From the NCBI RefSeq assembly GCF_900218035.1, contig NZ_OBMR01000006.1:1-64000 (forward strand): 64,000 nucleotides of DNA. Reading direction: 5' to 3'. The number at the start of each line of letters is the position of its first letter. The first letter of the stretch is position 1. Position numbers and translations under genes: made by a program. The DNA is from Pseudobutyrivibrio ruminis DSM 9787. GTDB taxonomy: Bacteria > Bacillota > Clostridia > Lachnospirales > Lachnospiraceae. The notes below the pieces were generated by a model. The model saw only the letters and a list, made by a program, of their open reading frames with translations. It did not search any database and was not told where the DNA came from. Positions 1 through 9,547 of this stretch are shown here, one piece after another.

Positions 1-267
1 ATCGTTAATTCCTGCATTAAACGCTACCGATGTGATTGATTCCCCAGCATATACTTTAGAAATAAGAGCTAACTTATCTTCAGGAGTCCAAACCTTATTT
101 GAGTTTTTATGTTGTAATGCTTCAGGCCCTTGAGCCTCTTCAATCCTTACCCATTTACGAATTTCATGTTGAAACTGACTTTTAGATATTCCATCAGGAA
201 CATCTGGCATAGTCCCGTTTCTATACATTTCAATACACTTCCTTTTAAATTCATAACTATAGCGCAT
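1..267 (-). CDS. IS3-type transposase OrfA, N-terminal 89 residues (cut by window edge)
   Basis: Starts at ATG 265-267 behind a strong ribosome site (AAGGAGGG) and stays open to position 1. The protein begins MRYSYEFKRKCIEMYRNG and continues with a tryptophan-containing helix (EIRKWVRIEEAQGPEAL), then WTPEDKLALISKVYAGESITSVAFNAGIN. The YSYEFKRKC...E...G start and the later second helix-turn-helix segment are typical of the HTH-containing OrfA of IS3/IS150-like elements, which binds the inverted repeats and is fused to the DDE integrase OrfB by programmed frameshift. OrfB would lie left of the window. Identification is by family resemblance only; whether the element is intact cannot be judged. 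Confidence 0.75.
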   Translation of the reverse strand, partial: MRYSYEFKRKCIEMYRNGTMPDVPDGISKSQFQHEIRKWVRIEEAQGPEALQHKNSNKVWTPEDKLALISKVYAGESITSVAFNAGIND

Positions 268-317
268 AAAAATAACCCTCCTTACTGAACTTTTTATTGT
301 CCAGTAAAGAGGGTACA
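1..317 (-). mobile_element. IS3-family insertion sequence, partial (one end)
   Basis: The left edge of the window cuts an insertion sequence. It contains the start of an OrfA-type transposase reading leftward out of the window, and what looks like the terminal inverted repeat next to it: on the minus strand the end reads TGTACCCTCTTTACTGGACA, starting near 317. The 5'-TG terminus and short terminal repeat followed closely by orfA fit the IS3 family. It lies about 30 bp beyond the stop codon of the UDP-glucose dehydrogenase gene, so it sits just downstream of the polysaccharide operon and disrupts no gene visible here. The exact outer boundary and target duplication cannot be fixed because the other end is outside the window. 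Confidence 0.7.
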
Positions 318-349
318 TATCACTGTGGCGTCCTTTCCTTGTTCGTTTA

Positions 350-1594
350 TTAGTCTCTAGAGAATACGTCTCTTGTGTATACTTTGTCTTTTACATCATC
401 GAGGCATGTGTCGTAGCGGTTTGCAATGATTGCATCGCTCATAGCCTTGAACTTTGAAAGGTCGTTAACGACCTTTGAGCCGAAGAATGTTGTGCCATCC
501 TCGAGTGTTGGCTCGTAAATGATTACTGTAGCGCCCTTGGCTTTTACACGCTTCATAACGCCCTGGATTGAAGACTGACGGAAGTTGTCTGAGTTAGACT
601 TCATTGTGAGGCGGTAAACGCCGATTGTAACTTCCTTCTCTGATTCCTTGCTATACTGGTTAGCCTCTTCGTAGCCGTAGTAGCCAGCCTTCTTAAGAAC
701 CTGATCAGCAATGAAATCCTTACGTGTGCGGTTTGATTCTACGATTGCACGAATGAGCTCCTGTGGAACATCGTTGTAGTTTGCAAGAAGCTGCTTTGTA
801 TCCTTTGGTAAGCAGTATCCGCCGTAACCGAATGATGGGTTGTTGTACTGGTCTGTGATACGTGGATCAAGGCAAACTCCCTTGATGATAGCCTGTGTAT
901 CAAGGCCCTTTGTCTCTGCATATGTATCAAGCTCGTTGAAGTAGCTAACGCGAAGAGCAAGGTATGTGTTGGCAAAAAGCTTTACAGCCTCTGCCTCTGT
1001 AAATCCCATAACGAGTGTATCGATGTTTTCTTTGATTGCACCTTCCTGAAGAAGTGCAGCGAACTCGTGAGCAGCCTTTGTAAGCTCCGCATCGTTTTCA
1101 TCTGTACCAACGATGATACGGCTTGGATAAAGGTTGTCGTATAAAGCACGAGATTCACGAAGGAACTCTGGGCTAAATAAGATTTTGTTTGAGCCCATCT
1201 TTTCACGAATACGCTTTGTGTATCCTACAGGGATAGTAGATTTGATAACCATGAATGCATTAGGATTTACTTTTTTAACAAGCTCGATAACTGCTTCAAC
1301 TGCAGATGTATCGAAGTAATCCTTTGTGCTGTCGTAGTTTGTAGGTGTTGCGATAACTACGAATTCCGCATCCTTGTATGCAGCCTCTCCATCGAGAGTA
1401 GCTGTTAAATCAAGCTCCTTGTTTGCAAGATAATCTTCAATCTCTGGATCAACGATTGGAGACTTTCTATTGTTAATTAATTCAACCTTTTCTGGAATAA
1501 CATCAACTGCTGTTACGTGATTGTGCTGCGCCAAAAGTGTAGCTATTGAAAGTCCAACATAACCTGTACCAGCTACTGCAATTTTTCTATTCAT
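350..1594 (-). CDS. ugd: UDP-glucose 6-dehydrogenase
   Basis: A 414-residue cytosolic enzyme that oxidises UDP-glucose twice with NAD+ to UDP-glucuronate, a precursor for acidic surface polysaccharides. The N-terminal Rossmann motif GTGYVGLS (residues 9-16), the central helix [16 protein letters not shown] with its catalytic lysine (about 205) and the catalytic cysteine in [15 protein letters not shown] (Cys261) are all present. Length matches the short HasB-like Ugd class. An in-frame GTG lies one codon upstream, but AGGAG is six bases from the ATG at 1594, so that start is preferred. It is the last gene of the export/glycosyltransferase operon, starting ten bases after the preceding stop. 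A related dehydrogenase acting on another UDP-sugar is possible but less likely. Confidence 0.9.
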   Translation of the reverse strand: MNRKIAVAGTGYVGLSIATLLAQHNHVTAVDVIPEKVELINNRKSPIVDPEIEDYLANKELDLTATLDGEAAYKDAEFVVIATPTNYDSTKDYFDTSAVEAVIELVKKVNPNAFMVIKSTIPVGYTKRIREKMGSNKILFSPEFLRESRALYDNLYPSRIIVGTDENDAELTKAAHEFAALLQEGAIKENIDTLVMGFTEAEAVKLFANTYLALRVSYFNELDTYAETKGLDTQAIIKGVCLDPRITDQYNNPSFGYGGYCLPKDTKQLLANYNDVPQELIRAIVESNRTRKDFIADQVLKKAGYYGYEEANQYSKESEKEVTIGVYRLTMKSNSDNFRQSSIQGVMKRVKAKGATVIIYEPTLEDGTTFFGSKVVNDLSKFKAMSDAIIANRYDTCLDDVKDKVYTRDVFSRD

Positions 1595-1603
1595 CACTTT
1601 CTC

Positions 1604-4069
1604 CTATTCTTCCTTCAAACGATACCAACCGTCGAGAATCGACAAGTTAGGATTGTAATATGGATCGCCTTTTTCTAAAATATCAGGCCAAAGCTTTTCA
1701 AGCTTTTCTACTTCTGAATTGAAACGAGCAACCTTCTCGCCTGTGTCTTCATAGCCACGTGATTTGGACTCGTAATGATAAAGCTCTGCATGAGGATTAT
1801 ATACCACTAAGTAGCCCTTGTCACGGACCTTCATGCAGAAGTCCACATCATTAAAGGCAACTGCCAATTCTTCAGTAAGTCCGCCTACCTCTTCAAATAC
1901 ATCCTTGCGTACCATCAGGCAGGCTGCTGTAACTGCAGATAAGTCCTGAGTAGTTACTGCACGGAACATGTATCCTGGCTCGCTTCTTTCAAGGCCAACA
2001 AATGTGTGACCTGCGATACCGCCAATTCCCATAACAACACCGGCATGCTGCACTGTGTTGTCCGGATAATAAAGAAGTGAACCACATATACCAACATCAG
2101 GGCGAAGGCAAACATCTACCATTTCCTTGATGCAGTTTTCATTAATAATCTCAGTATCATTATTCAAAAGCAAATACATCTCACCGCTGGCTGCCTTGGC
2201 ACCGCAGTTGTTGATTGCAGAGAAGTTGAAGCCTGGTGTTTCGTAGCGAACGATTTTAACATCAGGACGATTCTCGATGCTCTTGTAATATTCGAAAGTT
2301 TCTGGCTCTGTAGAATTGTTTTCTACAATGATGAACTCAATATTTTTGTATGAGCTGCGGGCGTCGATTGATTTGATACACTTATCCAAATCATCTGTGT
2401 GATCCTTGTTTGGAATGATGATTGAAACAAGTGGCTCCTTGCCCCAGTTGTATACTGTACGGTATGTGCCGTAGAAAGTATCCTGCTCAACCTTTGCTGG
2501 GATACCCATTCTGTCGTAGTGAGCCTGCACAGCCTTGCAACCAGCATCGAAAGCATAAAGCTTGCTCTCTGCGCTCATGGCTGTAGATGCTGCATGACTA
2601 CGCCAGTGATAAAGTGCCTTTGGCACATGATGGATGTTCTTTGCAGCTTCGCAATATCTCAAAATCAAATCGTGATCCTGAGCTCCATCGTACTCTTTAT
2701 TGAATCCGCCAACTGTGTCATACAAGCTACGCTTGAAGATAAAAAGATGGCAGATGTAATTTACTGAACAAAGTAAGTCGAGATTGAAATCTGGCTTAAA
2801 TACTGGCTCAAAGTATTCCTTAGAATCCATTGAGATTTTGTCCTCGTCAGTGTAGATAACATCTATGCTGCGGTCCTTATTGATTGCAGCAACACACTCG
2901 TACATTGCATTTGGTGCAAGTGTATCATCGTGGTCAGAAAGGACAATGTAGTCACCAGTTGCAAGTGCAATGGCAGCATTAGTATTCTCTGAAATACCAA
3001 GATTGTCATCCAGGTGAGTGTATTTAATTCTGCTGTCAGAACCGTATTTTTTATTGATGAACTGTCCCAATGTTTCATCAGGGCTTCCATCTGCAAGACA
3101 AAGCTCCCAGTTTGGATATGTCTGTGCAACAATTGAATCGATGAGCTCCACAAGGAATTTCTCAGGAGTCTGATACATTGGAATGACAATGCTCATTAAT
3201 GGATTATATTCGAATTTCTCATCCCTCTGACGCTGAAGCTCTACCTCTGTAGGACCAAAGCTTGTAAGGAAATCCATGTATGTGTATTTAGGAGCATCTG
3301 CATCCTTCAGCTTGTCGATAGCATGCTTGATAGTAGCTCCAAGACCATTGTCCTGACGGTAAAGCTCGATACGCTCCCAGAGAGTTTTCTTAGGAAGAAG
3401 GTTGCCTCCGGTGAGAACGTGCTCTGTATCAACCTTGCAATCGTAAACCTGACCATTTGCAGTGATTGTCATACGAAGCTTTTTATAATCGCCTTTATCA
3501 AAAACAATCTCAAGACCAGAATCACATTTCTCTGTAAGCTCAGGATAAACTCCATAAACATCCTTGCGGAACATACGCTTAACTGAGATTGGGATTTCTT
3601 TGTCGCCATCATAAAGGTGGAACTCCTCAGGCACATTTCCGATTGCCCAACCAAGAATCTGAATCTTGTCGTCTGTAACTGCTGCACGCTCAAGATTATA
3701 TTCATATTCTTTTTTAAGCTTAATCAAATCCTTGCCAGTGGCCTTGTAAACCACTGAACGAACCTGATTTTTATCTCCTGCCTCTCCAAGAACGCAGATA
3801 AGCTTCAAGCTCTTTACCTGACGCAAATCCTCTGGCAAATTAATCTCACCAACGTATTCCTTTGAAACACTTTTGTGAGCAGCAATGTATCTACGACGAA
3901 CTTCATTGCCTTCATTGATGGTCAAATCCAAATCATATGGCTTGCCATTCATCTCACAAACAAGGCTGTATCCCTTTGGATTATCAAATGGATAAAAGCC
4001 CTGGAATAATAATGTATTTTTCTTTAATAGGTGATATCTGATGAATACCACATTAAAAGTATCTCTCAA
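1604..4069 (-). CDS. Tandem-domain GT2 glycosyltransferase
   Basis: An 821-residue protein with two family-2 glycosyltransferase domains. Residues 1-280 form an N-terminal region with beta-rich segments of unknown role. The first GT2 domain starts at about 291 (LMSIVIPMYQTPEKFL) with metal-binding DHDD at 379-382 and a GAQDHDLILR acceptor-side motif near 463. The second starts near 548 (VSIIIPNKDH) with LLLNNDTEII near 633-641. Such double-domain enzymes usually add two sugars in turn to a lipid-linked glycan at the cytoplasmic face. The start is a TTG with AAGGA eight bases upstream; the next ATG is only at residue 40, which would remove conserved sequence. It follows the kinase/RgpF/HAD gene by 36 bases. 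Sugar specificity cannot be read from the sequence. Confidence 0.85.
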   Translation of the reverse strand: MRDTFNVVFIRYHLLKKNTLLFQGFYPFDNPKGYSLVCEMNGKPYDLDLTINEGNEVRRRYIAAHKSVSKEYVGEINLPEDLRQVKSLKLICVLGEAGDKNQVRSVVYKATGKDLIKLKKEYEYNLERAAVTDDKIQILGWAIGNVPEEFHLYDGDKEIPISVKRMFRKDVYGVYPELTEKCDSGLEIVFDKGDYKKLRMTITANGQVYDCKVDTEHVLTGGNLLPKKTLWERIELYRQDNGLGATIKHAIDKLKDADAPKYTYMDFLTSFGPTEVELQRQRDEKFEYNPLMSIVIPMYQTPEKFLVELIDSIVAQTYPNWELCLADGSPDETLGQFINKKYGSDSRIKYTHLDDNLGISENTNAAIALATGDYIVLSDHDDTLAPNAMYECVAAINKDRSIDVIYTDEDKISMDSKEYFEPVFKPDFNLDLLCSVNYICHLFIFKRSLYDTVGGFNKEYDGAQDHDLILRYCEAAKNIHHVPKALYHWRSHAASTAMSAESKLYAFDAGCKAVQAHYDRMGIPAKVEQDTFYGTYRTVYNWGKEPLVSIIIPNKDHTDDLDKCIKSIDARSSYKNIEFIIVENNSTEPETFEYYKSIENRPDVKIVRYETPGFNFSAINNCGAKAASGEMYLLLNNDTEIINENCIKEMVDVCLRPDVGICGSLLYYPDNTVQHAGVVMGIGGIAGHTFVGLERSEPGYMFRAVTTQDLSAVTAACLMVRKDVFEEVGGLTEELAVAFNDVDFCMKVRDKGYLVVYNPHAELYHYESKSRGYEDTGEKVARFNSEVEKLEKLWPDILEKGDPYYNPNLSILDGWYRLKEE

Positions 4070-4105
4070 AATATATATCCTTCTAAGTAAATTATTTGGC
4101 GGTGA

Positions 4106-7100
4106 TTATTTTACAACCCATCCGCCAGTTTTTACATCAAATTTTTGGACGCCACCACGGCTGTATCCATCCTCAACTGTAAGTGTGGATACAATCTCAT
4201 CTGTTAACGTACCGTCTGCAATTATATCATAGAATAAATCTTCTACAAGTTTTGCATCAGCTAAAAGACCATCTGATAGATTTCGGCTGGCGCTTGCATA
4301 CTGTTTTACGTAATCCAAAATACCGGACTGAAGCATTTTCACATCGTCGCTGACGTAATCATCATCCTTGAAATGAGGAGTCGGTACGCCATTTTCCATT
4401 GTGAAATTAATAAGCTGGCCAAATGGTGCTGACAAAGCACTCTCCAAAAACAGCTGATACTTGAGGAGCTTGCTGTTTGGAATATCCTTTGGATCAGTGA
4501 TGGTGTAGATAGCGTCTGCTCTTCCACCGATTCGCTCAGGCTTGTTTGAATGTAGTGCCAAGTAATGGCCTGCGATATCTCTGCCTGTAAGCTTCATCAA
4601 GAAGTACTGAATTGTACCTGAGAATCCCACATCCACAACAGCTAAATCCGAAGATGTTGCAAGGAATTCACTGGCATAGTTCATATATGCATTCTTTTCA
4701 GTTTTGCTTCTTTCAAAGATTTCTTCTTTGTATGGCTGAATAGCCTTCATAAGCTCGTCTGTGTCTGTCTCGTAATCGAACTGCTTATCCTCATCATCCT
4801 CATGAAGTTCAATGCCAAATCTTTCATTCAAAAGATTGCTGAAGCTTCCCTGATATTTCTGAGAAAGAAGCTCTCGAATATCCTCATCATTTTCAAGAGC
4901 AGGCACTGCACATGCTCTTCTTGATGTAAGGAAGTAATGGATGTCCGGCAAAGCCTCACCCTTTTGATTGCAGTATTCTTTGATAAGCTGCTCAAGCATG
5001 TAGCCCTCGCGAGACAACAGAAGAAGGCTTTCTTTGTCGCTGGCATTTTTATTTACCAGCCACTGAACAAATCCTGCCATCAATGGTCCCATTGTTGAAT
5101 AACCAAAGTCGTAGTTATTCTTGAAATGAAGACCACCCTTTTCATCAAAGGCAAATGGAGAATTGAAAATTCCTCCGTTTATAACCTGTCCAAGGACAAG
5201 AGAGTTTGCAATACTCTTACTTGCATAGTCCTTCAAATAATCAAAGTCTGATAGCTCAAGCATAGCCATTGGATTGAGAACGATATGGCTAGCCACGCCT
5301 TTATCCATAAGGATTTGTGAATCAGAACAGAAGTTGTCTCCAACGTGGATAAAGGTTGAAGGGTTTATGCCTGTCAGAAGCATATTCCACATTGAGCCAT
5401 CATCTTTTCTTGCTCCAACTTCGCACGAGATGAAGAGCTCGTCATATCCACCAATTCCGCACTTGTGAAGAAGTCCAACGACCTGTGCACGATTCAGATA
5501 CATATCGCTGACAAGGATTACATGGCGTCCCATGGATTTTACTGCGTTGAACACATCCACCATATCTTTACGAGGAACGCAAAGTCGTGTTTCGATGTCC
5601 ACCTCCAGCTTTTTGATATCCATAGCGAAATCGCCAAGTGTTCTATCCTTTGCTACTTCCACATAAATCTTGTCCAAAGTTGTCATTGGACCAAACTGTG
5701 CTGTCGCAGCTGCCTCAGCATTCTTACGAATCTTAAGGAAATCCACTTTTTTGCCGTACTTTTCGAGAATGATACGGCTTATAAGATTGAACACATCATC
5801 CGGCTTGAAGATGGTACGAGTAATCAGTGTGTCGAAAATATCGAAGGATACCACATCATATCCACCAAGCTTCATTGCGAGAAGCTCTTTATCCACCTTG
5901 AAGGTGTTGAAAAATGGACGAAGGCTCTTGTTCTTAACTGTGTCCTCTGAATCAAGATAAAGGATGAAATCGTCGTATCCCTGCTTTCTTGAAACGAATG
6001 GAAGAATACGCTCCAAAGCGTGAGCAAATGTTCCATCTGTCTGCCCCTGCTCCCTTGGAAAATCCTCGTATGTGTATCCCTTTTCAAATAGTGGACGAAG
6101 TGCATCTGTTCTAGCCCAGAAGAAAGAACCTGCTGGGTAGTTGAATACAGATGGCATCTCGCCTAAATCAAACTCATCAAAAAGTTCCTTTGCAATACCT
6201 GCATTTTTCAACCATGAATAGGCGATAGTTGGAACCTCCTCCTGAATATCAGGATAGATAAGGCCTGCATTGCTGTTTTTAAATAAATCAAAAATCTGAT
6301 TAACTTTGTCTGGAGAACCAAGAAGTAACTCGAGAGAGAATCGTCTCCATCCGCCCTTTTCCTCACCTGAATACAAAGATTTCTTTGAATGGATGTGAAG
6401 GAAATAGTCGTGATTTAAAATCTCTGGACCAAACTTTACATAAAGAGGTGCAAGGTCGCGGCCTCTGTTTGGAAGATTGCGGATATCGATTTTCTGAACC
6501 TGCTTAAGTTCCTTTAAACCTGCCTTGATTGCATTTACATCTGCATCCTCCTGGCAGGAAATATATAAATCAAACTTGAATGGGATGTTTGCAAAATAGC
6601 TAACAAACTCTGGCAATAAATCTACATAGAAAAGATGAAGATGAACTGCCACCGATGGCTGTGGCTCCCCCTGGGCAGCGCGGCGCTTTGCTTCCTTGGC
6701 AGCTGCCTTGACACGCTTTGCCTCTTCTTTGGCTGCACGCTTTGCCTGGCGAGCAGGAGTATCCTTGCCTGTCAAAAATGATTTGAATGCGCGGATATTT
6801 TCAAGTGTCTTGTAGCCTCTAGTATTAACTGTGTTCTCGTAAATTGTACGAAGCTCAGCATTTACTGCCTCGATGTTTCTGATGTGCACATCCTTTGCTT
6901 CGATTAATTCCTGAAGCTGCTTGATTTGATAATCGCGGCTGGCAATGGCAAAATCTGCACCTGTCTTGCTACGACTGTTTGCATGCTCTCTAAGCTCGTG
7001 AAGATTTTTGACATCCTTGAAAATGTATCTAGACTGAAAGTGGTCTTCCATCTTTTGATATACTTCTCGTTCTGCATCTGGAATGTCTACCAAGTGCTCT

Positions 7101-7636
7101 GGCAAATCGCTGAACTTGCAGGCTCTATAGAACACATAGTTGATTGGTACCAAAAAGTCGAAAGTCCACTCGTAGTCGATAATCTCCCAACCTTTTGCTG
7201 TCTTGATAACATTGTCAAAAATCAAATCAACATCAAGGTAATTAGCTGCAAGAACACCTCTTGGCAAATCAACATCTCCGAAGACCTCTCTGAAGCCATC
7301 TGAAATTGCAAATTCCTTTGCATTTTTCATGTAGGCATTTTTAACAGCTTCGATAAACTGCTGAGCATCGGCTGATGTGAGATGCTCACCTTCAAGGAAT
7401 TCACTTTCGATTCTGTCATCAACTAAACTACTTTCGTTAACGCAAAAATCAGAGCCTTGCAATACATTCTGCAAGCCTCTGTAACTATCAAAAACTCTTT
7501 TTATATGTGCTATTCCTTGTTCATCGTAAGGGCGTTTAATTACTACCTTTCGTCCATCCTTTTCCACGATATCAGTGATGATATTGTACTTTGGGTTACG
7601 CTCGTTCGAAAGCTTTTCATATAGTAGTCTATCCAT
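4106..7636 (-). CDS. Kinase-like / rhamnan-synthesis F / HAD phosphatase fusion protein
   Basis: A 1176-residue multidomain protein. Residues 1-215 resemble an aminoglycoside/choline-kinase fold: LDVDLIFDNVI (134-144) replaces the usual HxDxxxxN loop and EIIDYEWTF (151-159) gives the metal-binding Asp. Residues 230-320 are coiled coil ending in a Lys/Ala/Arg-rich linker. Residues 328-580 match the RgpF (rhamnan synthesis F) domain, with NRGRDLAPLYVKF and HIHSKKS. Residues 592-790 are a HAD hydrolase: SFDIFDTLITR (597-607), VILVSDMYL (706-714) and HVGDNFCSD (764-772). The last 380 residues are unassigned. Start ATG overlaps the upstream stop by one base (TAATG). RgpF proteins act late in rhamnose-polysaccharide assembly; the kinase plus HAD pairing suggests adding and removing a phosphate on the glycan or its lipid carrier. 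That last step is inference. Confidence 0.8.
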   Translation of the reverse strand: MDRLLYEKLSNERNPKYNIITDIVEKDGRKVVIKRPYDEQGIAHIKRVFDSYRGLQNVLQGSDFCVNESSLVDDRIESEFLEGEHLTSADAQQFIEAVKNAYMKNAKEFAISDGFREVFGDVDLPRGVLAANYLDVDLIFDNVIKTAKGWEIIDYEWTFDFLVPINYVFYRACKFSDLPEHLVDIPDAEREVYQKMEDHFQSRYIFKDVKNLHELREHANSRSKTGADFAIASRDYQIKQLQELIEAKDVHIRNIEAVNAELRTIYENTVNTRGYKTLENIRAFKSFLTGKDTPARQAKRAAKEEAKRVKAAAKEAKRRAAQGEPQPSVAVHLHLFYVDLLPEFVSYFANIPFKFDLYISCQEDADVNAIKAGLKELKQVQKIDIRNLPNRGRDLAPLYVKFGPEILNHDYFLHIHSKKSLYSGEEKGGWRRFSLELLLGSPDKVNQIFDLFKNSNAGLIYPDIQEEVPTIAYSWLKNAGIAKELFDEFDLGEMPSVFNYPAGSFFWARTDALRPLFEKGYTYEDFPREQGQTDGTFAHALERILPFVSRKQGYDDFILYLDSEDTVKNKSLRPFFNTFKVDKELLAMKLGGYDVVSFDIFDTLITRTIFKPDDVFNLISRIILEKYGKKVDFLKIRKNAEAAATAQFGPMTTLDKIYVEVAKDRTLGDFAMDIKKLEVDIETRLCVPRKDMVDVFNAVKSMGRHVILVSDMYLNRAQVVGLLHKCGIGGYDELFISCEVGARKDDGSMWNMLLTGINPSTFIHVGDNFCSDSQILMDKGVASHIVLNPMAMLELSDFDYLKDYASKSIANSLVLGQVINGGIFNSPFAFDEKGGLHFKNNYDFGYSTMGPLMAGFVQWLVNKNASDKESLLLLSREGYMLEQLIKEYCNQKGEALPDIHYFLTSRRACAVPALENDEDIRELLSQKYQGSFSNLLNERFGIELHEDDEDKQFDYETDTDELMKAIQPYKEEIFERSKTEKNAYMNYASEFLATSSDLAVVDVGFSGTIQYFLMKLTGRDIAGHYLALHSNKPERIGGRADAIYTITDPKDIPNSKLLKYQLFLESALSAPFGQLINFTMENGVPTPHFKDDDYVSDDVKMLQSGILDYVKQYASASRNLSDGLLADAKLVEDLFYDIIADGTLTDEIVSTLTVEDGYSRGGVQKFDVKTGGWVVK

Positions 7637-8124
7637 TATTTTGCAATGAGCAGATAGTCACCTGCTCCTCCCCCTATATAATCCTCAGCATAAATCTCTG
7701 TTGTAAACAAATAATCCGGGCTGACGCGATATGTGGTGATTTCACTAAAGCCTGCTTCCTTTAAAAGGCGCTTTGTGAAATCTGCAATTCGATCCTTTTC
7801 TGGCAGGGCATATACCAATCTGCCATCCGCTGAAAGCATCTTTTTAAGAGTGGCTGGTGTTTCGTTCAAATGGCCAAGGCTGATAATAATATTAAATGTG
7901 CCCTTAATGTCTGAAAGCATTTCTGCAGCAACTTCAGTAACCTGTGTTGCCTGCTCCTTTAGCCATTCAACCAAAGCTTCGCTATCTGGATCAATGATGA
8001 GCACATTGTCTCCTTCACCTATACCAACTGGTGAAAGCACATTGCTACGAAGATGTGACAATCTAATAATCGCATCCTCTGTTCCTTCATCAAAAATCCT
8101 TCTATTGTACTTTTCCTGAATCAT
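7636..8124 (-). CDS. Small SAM-methyltransferase-like protein
   Basis: A 162-residue protein resembling the Rossmann core of class I methyltransferases: DNVLIIDPDS (strand 1 and acidic loop), TEVAAEML, FNIIISLGHLNETPATLKKMLSADGRLVYAL (motifs IV-V) and a C-terminal GFSEITTYRVSPDYLFTTEIYA. The glycine-rich SAM motif is degenerate (IDPDSEA instead of GxGxG), and at 162 residues it is shorter than most free-standing methyltransferases, so SAM binding is uncertain. It sits between the export ATPase (12-base gap) and the kinase/RgpF/HAD gene (one-base TAATG overlap), which implies translational coupling. It may act as a small partner domain of the fusion protein. Good ribosome site (GGGGAG) before ATG 8124. 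Confidence 0.6.
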   Translation of the reverse strand: MIQEKYNRRIFDEGTEDAIIRLSHLRSNVLSPVGIGEGDNVLIIDPDSEALVEWLKEQATQVTEVAAEMLSDIKGTFNIIISLGHLNETPATLKKMLSADGRLVYALPEKDRIADFTKRLLKEAGFSEITTYRVSPDYLFTTEIYAEDYIGGGAGDYLLIAK

Positions 8125-8136
8125 AGCCGCTCCCCT

Positions 8137-9420
8137 TTACTTAACCTGGCTTACGCTAACTTTTGAATTCATATCATAAAAACCAACAGTGTTTTTAGTA
8201 CTAACAACTGTGATATTCATTACATCGTACAATCTATGATAAGCCACAAAATCAACACCATCAAAACCAGTACAGCTAATAGACATCAGGTACTCGCCGC
8301 CCTGCATATCCATCTTCTGAGTAAAAGTAGCAACGTATTCGCTGCCCTCCTTGCAAAGACCTACATCACACTTTTCGTACATGGTATTTGTGCCAGTAAC
8401 ATCGATACCCTTGAGAGTCTTGAAAGTAAGTGTGAAGATAGGATTTTCAATATCTGTATTGAAGTGCACCTTTGACTTAACAGTAAATGTGCTGCCCTTC
8501 ATAATTGCATTTGTATAATTGCCACTATCATCGATAACTGCAAAATCTACGATAGTAGCACGGCCATCGCCATACTCATTAACATTAGGATTGAGCTGAT
8601 AATTTGACTTCCAGTTTTCACCAGAATTATCCTCTGCTCCGCTGAATGAATCCAGTGTATCTACCTTGCTATTAAGCACAGGCTCCTGGCCAACCAATAT
8701 CTTTTTATAGATATCGATCATATCCTTTGGAGCACCCTCAGCAACCTTATCTCCTTTATTGATAAGCACTGCTCTATCGCAATACTTGCTGATGGCACCC
8801 AAATCGTGGGAAACGAAAAGAATTGTCTTTCCGGCTGCCTTGAACTCTTCGAACTTTTTATAGCACTTTGCCTGGAAGAAAACATCACCAACAGAAAGGG
8901 CCTCATCAACGATGAGAATCTCTGGATCGATGTTGATAGCCACGGCAAATGCAAGTCTTACGAACATGCCGCTTGAATATGTCTTCACCGGCTGGAAAAC
9001 GAAATCTCCGATATCAGCAAATGACAAAATATCATCAAGCTTCTCATCGATTTCCTCTTTCGTATAGCCAAGCATGGTACCATTCAAGTAGATATTCTCC
9101 ATACCTGTATATTCCTGATTGAAACCAGCGCCAAGCTCCAACAAAGCCGAAATACGGCCGTCCACTGTAACCTCACCTCTAGTAGGTGAAAGCACACCAG
9201 TAATAATCTTTAAAATGGTGGACTTTCCCGAACCATTAGTACCGATAAGTCCAACACACTCACCCTGCTTCACAGCAAAGCTCATATCCTTCAAAGCATA
9301 ATGCTCTCTATAATTCTTCTTTCTAGTAAGGCCCAGTGTATCAGCCACCCTAGCCTTATTGCTATCGTAGAGCTTATAGACCTTGTCCACATGCTCCACA
9401 TTTATAACGTAATCGCTCAT
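8137..9420 (-). CDS. Polysaccharide export ABC transporter ATP-binding protein (Wzt-like)
   Basis: A 427-residue ATPase of the O-antigen/teichoic-acid exporter class. Walker A GTNGSGKST is at 60-68, signature YSSGMFVRLAFA near 148 and Walker B ILIVDEALSVGD at 168-179. An extra C-terminal domain from about residue 260 to the end has the Wzt_C-type beta-sandwich look, which in the family recognises the finished glycan. The reading frame is open 63 bases further upstream, but AGGAG five bases before ATG 9420 and the family start (MSDYVINVEHVDKVYKLY) fix the start there. Its membrane partner lies at 10489-11298, separated by an unrelated glycerophosphodiesterase gene. A promoter of its own is visible at 9456-9483. 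Confidence 0.92.
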   Translation of the reverse strand: MSDYVINVEHVDKVYKLYDSNKARVADTLGLTRKKNYREHYALKDMSFAVKQGECVGLIGTNGSGKSTILKIITGVLSPTRGEVTVDGRISALLELGAGFNQEYTGMENIYLNGTMLGYTKEEIDEKLDDILSFADIGDFVFQPVKTYSSGMFVRLAFAVAINIDPEILIVDEALSVGDVFFQAKCYKKFEEFKAAGKTILFVSHDLGAISKYCDRAVLINKGDKVAEGAPKDMIDIYKKILVGQEPVLNSKVDTLDSFSGAEDNSGENWKSNYQLNPNVNEYGDGRATIVDFAVIDDSGNYTNAIMKGSTFTVKSKVHFNTDIENPIFTLTFKTLKGIDVTGTNTMYEKCDVGLCKEGSEYVATFTQKMDMQGGEYLMSISCTGFDGVDFVAYHRLYDVMNITVVSTKNTVGFYDMNSKVSVSQVK

Positions 9421-9455
9421 AACGTCTCCTAAAAAATCTTGCCTTTTATCCCAAC

Positions 9456-9483
9456 ATTTTACCATAAAACCCCGCATCCGCAA
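9456..9483 (-). promoter_or_regulatory. Candidate promoter of the Wzt-like operon
   Basis: On the minus strand TTGCGG (9478-9483) and TAAAAT (9456-9461) are 16 bases apart, 35 bases before the ATPase start and just after the gdpD terminator. It would let the distal part of the polysaccharide operon (ATPase to ugd) be expressed despite the upstream terminator. The -35 matches the consensus in four of six bases. Confidence 0.5.
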
Positions 9484-9510
9484 AGTCCGAAGGGGATGGT
9501 GGCGGACATA

Positions 9511-9536
9511 ATAAAAGCACCGCGGATGCGGTGCTT
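9511..9536 (-). terminator. Intrinsic terminator of gdpD
   Basis: AAGCACCGC (9515-9523) pairs perfectly with GCGGTGCTT (9528-9536) around a four-base loop. On the minus strand the stem is followed by TTTTATTAT. It lies 12 bases after the gdpD stop codon and splits the export permease/gdpD part from the ATPase part of the locus. Confidence 0.88.
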
Positions 9537-9547
9537 GGATGATTTTG

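Noticed and set aside
5465-5950. Plus-strand 161-codon frame inside the kinase/RgpF/HAD gene
   Set aside because: Antisense shadow of a well-supported multidomain coding sequence; no family resemblance.
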